Shown piece by piece: positions 53,036 to 60,073 of a DNA stretch of 64,000 bases. Position 1 is the stretch's first letter. Every line of letters starts with the position of its first letter. The DNA is taken from the NCBI RefSeq assembly GCF_027923465.1, contig NZ_BRLB01000003.1, positions 62,001 through 126,000 on the forward strand, in the 5' to 3' direction. This stretch comes from Vallitalea longa (lineage in GTDB: Bacteria > Bacillota > Clostridia > Lachnospirales > Vallitaleaceae). Both the position numbers and the translations under genes were made by a program. Below the pieces are notes generated by a model. The model did no database searches, was not told where the DNA came from, and was given only the letters and a program-made list of their open reading frames with translations.

Positions 53036-54094
53036 ATGACTTACGAACAAATACTAAAAAGAATGCTAAACAAAATACCAAACGACATCGATAAAAGAGA
53101 AGGTTCCATTATATACAATGCCATTGCTCCCGCTGCCTTCGAATTAGCCCAGATGTATGTCCAATTAGAATATTTTGATAGCATATCATACGCAGATAAA
53201 GCTACTGGAAAATATCTAACATACAGATGTGGTGAACGAGGAATAAACAGAAAAGATGCAACTAAAGCAATAAGAAAAGGTGTATTTAATACTGAAATAC
53301 CTCTTAACAGCAGATTTGGTATAGAAAACACTACTTACATAGTGATAGAGAAGATTAAGGATAAAGAGTACAAATTACAATGTGAACAAGTTGGAACTAT
53401 AGGTAACACTTATGCAGGAACATTACTTCCTATAGATTACATAAAAGGACTAGAAAGTGCTGTATTATCAGACATATTAATTCCCGGAGAAGACATTGAA
53501 GATGATGAGAGTCTAAGAAAAAGATACTTTGATTCCCTACAAAGTGAATCTTTCGGAGGAAATGTAGCTGATTATAAAAGCAAGACAAAAAAATTAGATG
53601 GTGTCGGTGGTGTAAAAGTATATCCAGCTTGGAATGGAGGAGGAACAGTTAAGATTGTTATAATAGACAGTTCCCTTAATAAACCCAATTCCAGTCTAGT
53701 GGACAAAGTTCAAACAGACATGGATCCAGTTAAAAATAAGGGCAATGGTGAAGGAATAGCTCCTATCGGACATATTGTAACAGTAGAAGGTGTGGACGAG
53801 ACTCCAATAACCATTAAGTGCAATCTGACTCTTTTACCAAACTATACTATCAATGATGTAAAATTCCAATTAGAAGAAGTTATAAATGAATACTTCAATG
53901 ATCTAAAAAAGACATGGGATGATAAGGATAATATAATTGTCCGAATAGCTCATATAGAAACTAGGATATTAGAAATAAAAGAAGTAATTGATATTAATGA
54001 TACCAAACTTAACGATAAAGCTAAAAATCTAATATTAGAGCCAAATTGCATACCAGAGTTTGATGAAATAATAGGGGTGATATCTAATGACTAA
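53036..54094 (+). CDS. baseplate protein J (XkdT-like), copy 2
   Basis: A 352-residue second gpJ with the same N-terminus as copy 1 (MTYEQILKRMLNKIPND.DKREGSIIY) and the same landmarks (LLPIDYIKGLESAVLSDILIPGED, GGGTVKIVIIDSS), but diverged, with a 12-residue insertion (VKNKGNGEGIAPIGH). Both copies are intact, with no frameshift. It opens module 2: gpJ2, gpI2, collar-type fibre. Its ribosome binding region lies in the xkdS scar. Confidence 0.93.
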   Translation: MTYEQILKRMLNKIPNDIDKREGSIIYNAIAPAAFELAQMYVQLEYFDSISYADKATGKYLTYRCGERGINRKDATKAIRKGVFNTEIPLNSRFGIENTTYIVIEKIKDKEYKLQCEQVGTIGNTYAGTLLPIDYIKGLESAVLSDILIPGEDIEDDESLRKRYFDSLQSESFGGNVADYKSKTKKLDGVGGVKVYPAWNGGGTVKIVIIDSSLNKPNSSLVDKVQTDMDPVKNKGNGEGIAPIGHIVTVEGVDETPITIKCNLTLLPNYTINDVKFQLEEVINEYFNDLKKTWDDKDNIIVRIAHIETRILEIKEVIDINDTKLNDKAKNLILEPNCIPEFDEIIGVISND

Positions 54095-54779
54095 CATAAA
54101 ATCCTATTGGATAGACCAGTTACAGAATATAAGAGAATATCAGGCTATAGCATCCATTGAGGATAAAGAACTCACAGATATAAAAGAACATTTAGATAAC
54201 CTTATTGATGACCAATTCATCAAAACAGCAACTGAAAAAGGTATCCTAAGACGTGAAAAAATACTCGGTATAGCACCTTATGCAGATCATAGTCTTGAAA
54301 GCAGACGTTTCAGAACATTAAGCAGATGGAACAATAAATTACCATATACATTAAAAGCTCTAAAAGAAAAGCTAGATGAATTATGTGGTAAAAACAACTA
54401 CATCTTTGATTTGCAAAACAATGATTTTATTTTCAAACTTGTAGTTCATCTAGGACTATATGGATCATTGGATGAATTACAGTTGATGTTAAAAAAGGTA
54501 TTACCCTGCAACCTAGTACTGGATTTAGATAATGTTCTATACGAGAAGAAAGAGAGTGGAATATATTCAGGAAGTTCAATATCCAGTGGAACTCATTATG
54601 TTCTTACCTCTGATATTAATGATACATATGATCTGGATGGAGATTCTTATACTGCATCTGCAATGGTCGATTCAGCAGCCTATCAGTTAACCAATGATAT
54701 CAATGAAGTAATGAATTCAACAGCAACAGTAAGGAATGCAAGTGTTCCAATAACCGGAACACAAATAAAAATTACATAA
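54087..54779 (+). CDS. baseplate protein gpI-like (DUF2313/XkdU), copy 2
   Basis: A 230-residue protein: IKSYWIDQLQNIREYQAIASIEDKEL, the helix DNLIDDQFIKTATEKGILRREKILGI and RRFRTLSRWNNKLPYTLKALKEKLDEL, the DUF2313 layout. The C-terminal about 50 residues contain YVLTSDINDTY and YQLTNDINEVM, a duplicated short unit that may be the fibre-binding tail. It overlaps gpJ2 by 8 bp. It is distinct from copy 1 along its whole length. Confidence 0.88.
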   Translation: MTNIKSYWIDQLQNIREYQAIASIEDKELTDIKEHLDNLIDDQFIKTATEKGILRREKILGIAPYADHSLESRRFRTLSRWNNKLPYTLKALKEKLDELCGKNNYIFDLQNNDFIFKLVVHLGLYGSLDELQLMLKKVLPCNLVLDLDNVLYEKKESGIYSGSSISSGTHYVLTSDINDTYDLDGDSYTASAMVDSAAYQLTNDINEVMNSTATVRNASVPITGTQIKIT

Positions 54780-54795
54780 GAAAGGCGGTATATAT

Positions 54796-57234
54796 ATGGC
54801 AAGTTTCAAGCCAACTATAATTACTAAAAAAGGTCATGCACTAATGGCAAAAATTGTGGCTGGAAAAGCTACACCCAAGTTCACTAAGATAAGTGTATCA
54901 GACCATGAATATTCTAGTTCAACTAATTTTGAATCTGTAACCAATTTGTCAAGTATTAAGCAGACAACTCTCGTTTCATCAGTATCAAAAATTAATAGTG
55001 CAGCAGTAAAAGTTAGTGGAGCATTAAGTAATGCTGAATTGTCAACTGGTTATTATTTAAGAACCATAGGACTATATGCAACTGATCCAACAGAAGGTGA
55101 AATATTATATTCAATAACCACTGCAACTAAACCTGACTGGATACCACCTAACAATGGTGTCAGCGCATCTAGCATAATGATAGACCTAATCACAGTTGTA
55201 TCCAATGCCTCAAATGTAAGTATTGACGTAGACCCTAATGCTACAGCAACGGTGGCACAGATAAATGAGTTGAAGGATGAGATGGATAAGAATAAGACTG
55301 TTCCTTTTTCGACAGAAGGTAAGTCGGTGACGTCGTATCAAGGGGGGACTAAAGGGTTATTTTATCCTGAGGTTAAAGGGGTAAAACCCATTTATCAATC
55401 TATGGAAAATGGAAATTTTTCAGATGGTATCAATGGGTGGAATGCTTCTTTTAGTACATTAGCATTAAATGGAAAAGTTTTAAGTGTTAGTGGTAATGGC
55501 ACTAGTAACAGAATAAGAACTTATAAGCTTATGCCCTTTAAATCAAATAGTAAATATTTTATTTATGTTAGAGTTAGAATGTTAGATGATAATGCTACAA
55601 GTCTACAAGGATATACATCAGGTGCAGAAACTTTACATTTACCTTCAATTGTTAATCCAGAAAAAGATAAATGGTATGAACTGAATGGTATTGTTACTAC
55701 AGGAACAGGAACAACTTCAGGTAATTTTTTAATGATGTTTAACTATGATGATGCTCAAGCAGCTAATGGTAAAACTATGCAAGTAGATGGAAATACTGGT
55801 TTAGTTGTAATTAACATGACTCAAAATGGAATACAAGATTATACAGAAGAACAAATGCTAAAGATTGTTCGTAGAGGATATTGGGAAGGATTAAAAACTC
55901 CTGTCCTAAGTTTCGATTTAGTGAGTAGAGGCAAGAACATTTGTCCATCATTTGAAAAATGGAAAATTGATAATGCTACTTTGAATGGTAATCAAGTGGA
56001 ATTAAATCAAACTACAAGTAAAATTACTTCACCATTTATAGCACTTAATAAAAAATTTCAAGCTTATGCTATATTTACACCTAATATTAGATATATGGCA
56101 AATTGTGTTTATTATTCTAGTGATTTCAAAAAAATAGGTTGTAATGGCGAAGCACAATTAACATCAGGAAATGTGCAAAAATTTTTATATTCAATGGGTA
56201 CTAAAGCTATGGAAGTAAATGCTAAATATATTAAGATTATAATTCAACGAGATCCTAATTACGCAACTAAGAATTATTCAATTAAAGATTTAGTAATTGT
56301 AATAGATAATACAACTCCTATTAAATATATAAAATATAATAGTACAAAAACAGGGTTTAGCGTGCCAAGACCGCTTATAAAAATTGATAATGTTAAAGAT
56401 GAAATACTAGATAATGGAGATTTGGTTTATAGAAATAGTGGTAAAATTGTTTTAGATGGTAGTCAAAATGTAAGGTATGCAAGTAAGACGCCTGATGGAC
56501 ATCAAGTAGAAATCAGCGTAAATAACGCCTTGCCATCAGCAGGAACAGGTGTTCAGACTGCTATTTTAAATAATTATTCATATAAATGGGGAACGATATC
56601 TAATAATGTTGGACGAAATTTTAATATGTATGTTGGTGATTTATGGCTCAATTTAGTATCTGATGATACACCTTGGAGTGATACACATATTCCTTCAACT
56701 AGCGAGCTAAAATTATATTTTAAATCTTTATTTGATAGTGGAAATCCTTTAATCGTATATTATCAACTTGCAGAACCAGAAATAATCCACCACGGCGAAC
56801 AAGGCTACCAAGCCCCATCCCCTCTCCCAGCCTACCAAAATGGAGATTTACTCGTGATACCTAAACATCATAAAAAATATCTAATTAAGAATGGTGTCAC
56901 AATAACCCTCGACGAAGAAATCTGCGACCTAGACTACGCCCGAACCGAAATAAACGGAAAAGTAGTTGACCTAGATTGCACACTAGAATCCGATGGAAAA
57001 ACAGTCACAATCCCAGAAACAACCGGCTGGGTAGACATAAAAGGAACAGTCCCTTCCAAAAACTGTCTTAACCCCGAAATTTGTGCAGATATGCCAGCTA
57101 ACCTAGGAACAATAACCAGTGCCAATACTACAAGTATAGCAAACCTACAACAGAAATATGACAAGCATGAAAATATCCAAGATCTTATCAACTTAGAAAT
57201 GGATTACAGATTAACCATATTAGAAAACAAATAG
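54796..57234 (+). CDS. collar-type tail fibre, module 2
   Basis: An 812-residue fibre. The N-terminus (about 1-160; SFKPTIITKKGHALMAKIVAGKATPKFTKI...YYLRTIGLYATDPTEGEILY) is the phage tail-collar fibre domain that plugs into gpI. About 160-200: linker; about 200-560: carbohydrate-binding-like jelly-roll regions (NGNFSDGINGWNASFSTL, NSKYFIYVRVRML). The C-terminal part is different in base composition (C-rich from about 56,785 to 57,075), with a final short coiled coil (TSIANLQQKYDKHENIQDLINLEMDYRLTILEN). Receptor binding is the likely role. Confidence 0.85.
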   Translation: MASFKPTIITKKGHALMAKIVAGKATPKFTKISVSDHEYSSSTNFESVTNLSSIKQTTLVSSVSKINSAAVKVSGALSNAELSTGYYLRTIGLYATDPTEGEILYSITTATKPDWIPPNNGVSASSIMIDLITVVSNASNVSIDVDPNATATVAQINELKDEMDKNKTVPFSTEGKSVTSYQGGTKGLFYPEVKGVKPIYQSMENGNFSDGINGWNASFSTLALNGKVLSVSGNGTSNRIRTYKLMPFKSNSKYFIYVRVRMLDDNATSLQGYTSGAETLHLPSIVNPEKDKWYELNGIVTTGTGTTSGNFLMMFNYDDAQAANGKTMQVDGNTGLVVINMTQNGIQDYTEEQMLKIVRRGYWEGLKTPVLSFDLVSRGKNICPSFEKWKIDNATLNGNQVELNQTTSKITSPFIALNKKFQAYAIFTPNIRYMANCVYYSSDFKKIGCNGEAQLTSGNVQKFLYSMGTKAMEVNAKYIKIIIQRDPNYATKNYSIKDLVIVIDNTTPIKYIKYNSTKTGFSVPRPLIKIDNVKDEILDNGDLVYRNSGKIVLDGSQNVRYASKTPDGHQVEISVNNALPSAGTGVQTAILNNYSYKWGTISNNVGRNFNMYVGDLWLNLVSDDTPWSDTHIPSTSELKLYFKSLFDSGNPLIVYYQLAEPEIIHHGEQGYQAPSPLPAYQNGDLLVIPKHHKKYLIKNGVTITLDEEICDLDYARTEINGKVVDLDCTLESDGKTVTIPETTGWVDIKGTVPSKNCLNPEICADMPANLGTITSANTTSIANLQQKYDKHENIQDLINLEMDYRLTILENK

Positions 57235-57246
57235 GAGGAAGCAATA

Positions 57247-57426
57247 ATGAACATTGAATTTAATAGAGTAACAGCAATCAAGAGAGCCTTTGATGGAGGT
57301 AAGAAAACTAGAGAAGAACTAGCGAAAATAACACTTGACTATTGTCTATTTAACGCTATAACCGAAGAAGATAAAGAAGAATTACTTGCTTACATGCAAT
57401 CAGAAGATAATACAGAAGAAGTATAA
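57247..57426 (+). CDS. small tail-fibre-associated protein (XkdX-like position)
   Basis: A 59-residue acidic protein (NIEFNRVTAIKRAFDGGKKTREEL..., ending SEDNTEEV) between fibre 2 and XhlA, the place of XkdX in PBSX-type loci. AGGAGGAAG gives a strong start. The FNRV..AIKRAFD pattern may be a fibre-chaperone motif; this is inference. Confidence 0.7.
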   Translation: MNIEFNRVTAIKRAFDGGKKTREELAKITLDYCLFNAITEEDKEELLAYMQSEDNTEEV

Positions 57427-57449
57427 GACTAGCAGAAAGAGGTTGTAGA

Positions 57450-57713
57450 ATGCCCGATATAGTAACGCAAAAAGAATTCTATGAAACAATGCAAAAAGTA
57501 AGCACAGAAATTAATGATCTTACAATAGAAATGGCGGAAACCAAAACACTAATAAGAGATTATAACGGACTTAGAGAAACCATAAATGACGTAGGCAACA
57601 GAGTTCAGAAATTAGAAAACAATACAAACAACAAAAAAGAATACAGGCAGTATCTAGGATGGCTAATAGGGTTAATCAGTACCTTGTTGGCCATTGCTGC
57701 TTATATCCGGTAA
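57450..57713 (+). CDS. XhlA-like holin-accessory (hemolysin) protein
   Basis: An 87-residue protein: an N-terminal coiled coil (QKVSTEINDLTIEMAETKTLIRDYNGLRETINDVGNRVQKLENN) and one C-terminal membrane helix (about 65-85, YLGWLIGLISTLLAIAAYI). This is the XhlA design, which cooperates with the holin and lysin of PBSX in lysis. It leads the lysis cassette. Confidence 0.85.
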   Translation: MPDIVTQKEFYETMQKVSTEINDLTIEMAETKTLIRDYNGLRETINDVGNRVQKLENNTNNKKEYRQYLGWLIGLISTLLAIAAYIR

Positions 57714-57724
57714 AGGGTGATTAG

Positions 57725-58342
57725 ATGTTTATATATCCAACAAAAAGTAGAAGAGTTACCAGTAGATATGGTGTAAGAGGTTCAGGCTTCCATAATGGAG
57801 TGGATTTTGGAGCTGTAAAAGTTGGTGTGGAAGGTGATGCCATATATGCCTCAGCAGATGGAAAAGTTGTAATTTCAAAAGTAAATGGTGGTGGAGTGAA
57901 TAAAGGATATGGTTATTATGTAATCATACAACATGATAATGGTTACTGTAGTCTGTATGCACACTTACAAAAACTAGAATTGAAGGCAGGTAAAACTGTC
58001 AAACAGGGAGAAATCATAGGTCATATGGGAAACACAGGTAATAGTACAGGAGTACACCTTCATTTTGAAATAAGAAAATCCAATTATGATAACAGATTCT
58101 TCTATAAAAACTCTAATGGACAATTTATCAGTAGCATAGACCCACTACCATTATTACAAGAAAAAACAACTGGTGAACATACAGAAATACCTTCGTGGTA
58201 CTTAGACGGTTTCAATGGATTAGTTTCCAAAGACATAATTCAAAGCCCAGAATATTGGAAAGACAAGTTATCACAACCAATAAAAGCAGGAGAGGTATTT
58301 GCTGTTATCAACAAAGCAATGACAAGGAGAGATAATAAATGA
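57725..58342 (+). CDS. M23-family peptidoglycan endopeptidase (tailocin lysin)
   Basis: A 205-residue lysin without signal peptide. The LytM/M23 domain covers about 1-135 with the zinc ligands H23 and D27 (GFHNGVDFGA) and the HLHFEIR motif with the third ligand; it cleaves peptide cross-bridges. The C-terminal about 60 residues (WYLDGFNGLVSKDIIQSPEYWKD...) look like a wall-binding or SLH-like segment. Exported through the holin. It overlaps the holin gene by 4 bp. Confidence 0.9.
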   Translation: MFIYPTKSRRVTSRYGVRGSGFHNGVDFGAVKVGVEGDAIYASADGKVVISKVNGGGVNKGYGYYVIIQHDNGYCSLYAHLQKLELKAGKTVKQGEIIGHMGNTGNSTGVHLHFEIRKSNYDNRFFYKNSNGQFISSIDPLPLLQEKTTGEHTEIPSWYLDGFNGLVSKDIIQSPEYWKDKLSQPIKAGEVFAVINKAMTRRDNK

Positions 58343-58644
58343 ATTGGGAATCCATTATTAGTTTTATAAAACCAGAATTATTTATTCTTATCATATTTTT
58401 ATATTGTCTAGGGCTTTTCCTTAAGAAAATACCGATATTTAGAGCAGAATGGCTGATACCTATTATAATACTTGGTGTAAGCCTATTTATTACAATAATT
58501 TATATGGCTGTAGTGACAGTAGGGGAATTTACAGGGGAAGTGCTTGTTACAGGTATTATACAATCAGTTATTATTGCAGCATCAGCTGTATTTGCCAATG
58601 AAATAATTAATCAGATTACTTACAAAAGACATTTTGATAGATAG
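58339..58644 (+). CDS. phage holin-family protein
   Basis: A 101-residue protein with three membrane helices (about 14-27, 38-62 and 70-90) and a basic C-terminus, typical of clostridial phage holins. It ends the lysis cassette (XhlA, lysin, holin) and the tailocin operon. ATGA-type coupling with the lysin; GGAGAG precedes its start. Confidence 0.85.
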   Translation: MNWESIISFIKPELFILIIFLYCLGLFLKKIPIFRAEWLIPIIILGVSLFITIIYMAVVTVGEFTGEVLVTGIIQSVIIAASAVFANEIINQITYKRHFDR

Positions 58645-58700
58645 TATAGTTATAGGATAAATTAATTGACTCAGTGATAAGCTGATGACTTATTATGTGT

Positions 58701-58731
58701 GACAAGCCTATATTGTGTCTATAGGCTTGTC
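58701..58731 (+). terminator. terminator of the tailocin operon
   Basis: GACAAGCCTATA (58701-58712) and TATAGGCTTGTC (58720-58731) are exact 12 bp complements. The T-run is weak. Confidence 0.7.
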
Positions 58732-58825
58732 AACTACTCTAATTGAATATTACAGGTGTATACTTTACCACTCCCTATAAACCCAATATGATAAATACAT
58801 CATGAGGCTACTAGGGGTGAATATA

Positions 58826-59020
58826 TTGTATAAGATTTTATTGAGAGAAATTAGAGAGTCGAGGAATATAAGTCAATCAAAACTTTCAAGACTAACGGAT
58901 ATTCCCCAACCTACAATCTCATGTATGGAAAATAGGACTTTAGTTTGTGACCTTGATAGACTTGATAGGATAGCAAAAGCTTTAGGAGTTAGTATAAAAG
59001 ATCTATTTGTTGAATTATGA
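58826..59020 (+). CDS. small XRE-family HTH protein
   Basis: A 64-residue protein that is only a helix-turn-helix domain (LREIRESRNISQSKLSRLTDIPQPTISCMENRTLVCDLDRLDRIAKALGVSIKDLF). It starts with TTG behind AGGGGTG; an in-frame ATG 24 nt upstream has no ribosome binding site. It is a Cro-like regulator just outside the tailocin operon and may control the tailocin or the small gene at 59348. Confidence 0.75.
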   Translation: MYKILLREIRESRNISQSKLSRLTDIPQPTISCMENRTLVCDLDRLDRIAKALGVSIKDLFVEL

Positions 59021-59347
59021 AGCGGATGTATTGTCTGATAACTATTAGTATGGTAATAGAACATAGACTGTGGAAGAATAAAAGTCTCATATTCAGAAAC
59101 CCATGGAGCATTAGCCATGTTATAATATATATACATAACAGCTGTTAATATTATTAAAGAGTTTATTTTATAAATAATTAATTATTTATTGGTGTATATC
59201 ATAAGATTATAAACTAACACATCATAACTGGAATTAATATACATATGTAAATAATGCAATAGACTTATTCGAATTAATATATATATATGAGGATTAAGTA
59301 TATCAATAAAATATCTGCTGATTTGAAAATAGACAGGGGAGGTTCCA
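59021..59347. other. gene-free AT-rich spacer
   Basis: No open frame with a ribosome binding site. It contains ATATATAT stretches near 59,275-59,288 and ends with the strong GGGGAGG of the next small gene. No LexA-type box is visible. Confidence 0.5.
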
Positions 59348-59473
59348 ATGCAGAACAAGGATTCATTAGATGAGGAAATAATCATGAAAGCTCTTTCTAG
59401 ATTATCTAGAGACCAGTTATTTCAATTATATAGTATAATTATAGGAATGATTACTTATAACAAAAATAAATAA
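59348..59473 (+). CDS. 41-residue small protein, paralogue of 18184-18321
   Basis: The protein reads QNKDSLDEEIIMKALSRLSR and then DQLFQLYSIIIGMITYN plus a basic tail. About half the positions equal those in the 45-residue protein at 18184, including KAL..LSR.Q...L.SII.GMI.YN. GGGGAGG precedes the ATG and a strong terminator follows, so it is an independent gene. Function unknown; a small helical protein or regulator. It sits between the tailocin and the MITE-like element. Confidence 0.7.
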   Translation: MQNKDSLDEEIIMKALSRLSRDQLFQLYSIIIGMITYNKNK

Positions 59474-59500
59474 TACTAATTGATAGGTAATGTATTTAGA

Positions 59501-59540
59501 AAAATCACTGAATCTCAATAACGGATTTGGTGATTTTTTT
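59501..59540 (+). terminator. terminator behind the 41-residue protein gene
   Basis: AAAATCAC (59501-59508) and GTGATTTT (59530-59537) with an inner GAATC/GATTT extension and a T-run. Confidence 0.8.
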
Positions 59541-59560
59541 GCATATAGTATTTCTAATAA

Positions 59561-59712
59561 CTCAACTCTCCCACTTCAATATTCTATGTAGATAAGCTAA
59601 TTAAAAGGTTCTGCAGAATAAAAATATAGGTGTTTCTTCTATCTTTTTTATTCTGCAAACCAACCTATAACCCTTTATTTACCTGCATTAAATTAAAGGT
59701 GGGAAAGTTGAG
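59561..59712. mobile_element. 152 bp MITE-like element with terminal inverted repeats and TAATAA target duplication
   Basis: Starts CTCAACTCTCCCAC and ends GTGGGAAAGTTGAG, inverted repeats with one mismatch. Both sides are flanked by TAATAA (59555-59560 and 59713-59718). The inner parts TTCTGCAGAACC and TTCTGCAAACC are also inverted, so the whole element can fold into one long hairpin. It codes for nothing. Partial relatives are at 6911-6995 and 37944-37993. A transposase source is not in the window. Confidence 0.8.
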
Positions 59713-59830
59713 TAATAATTTATTTTGATTGAATAATATTGAAAAAAATAATCCATACTACAATTAACAGTTAAAGGAATATTCAACAATATATAAAAGA
59801 ACTAAAAATTGTTATTAGACATTAATATTA

Positions 59831-59844
59831 TTGAAACGTATCGA
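59831..59844. promoter_or_regulatory. LacI-type operator 1 of the sugar ABC operon
   Basis: TTGAAACGTATCGA agrees at 12 of 14 positions with the palindrome TCGAAACGTTTCGA. It lies 130 bp upstream of the promoter. The rest of 59719-59959 shows no gene. Confidence 0.55.
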
Positions 59845-59959
59845 ATAAATATGACTATCCTTATTTAAATGTGCTTAAAATAATAATGACGATTAAGGCA
59901 AAATATAACAAGTAAAATGATTTTTTAATAAAAAATATATACAAAACATAAAAAAATAC

Positions 59960-59988
59960 TTGCATTATTCAAAATGAGATGTTATTAT
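59960..59988 (+). promoter_or_regulatory. promoter of the sugar ABC operon
   Basis: TTGCAT (59960-59965), a 17 bp spacer and TATTAT (59983-59988), about 85 bp ahead of the first gene. Confidence 0.6.
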
Positions 59989-60022
59989 ACTATCAAGCTT
60001 TAAAATTTTTTTTGGCTAACAG

Positions 60023-60036
60023 TTTAAACGTTTCGA
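60023..60036. promoter_or_regulatory. LacI-type operator 2 of the sugar ABC operon
   Basis: TTTAAACGTTTCGA, again 12 of 14 positions of TCGAAACGTTTCGA, in the leader 35 bp behind the -10 box. The distance of 192 bp to operator 1 allows looping. Confidence 0.6.
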
Positions 60037-60073
60037 AGAAAACATACAATGATATTAAAAGGAGGAAACAATA

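Noticed and set aside
39575-58644. Complete prophage
   Set aside because: No head, packaging, replication or integrase gene is visible; only tail, regulation and lysis genes are present.
59831-60036. CcpA cre sites upstream of the sugar operon
   Set aside because: The spacing and the flanks do not fit the cre consensus; the sites fit a symmetrical LacI-family palindrome better.
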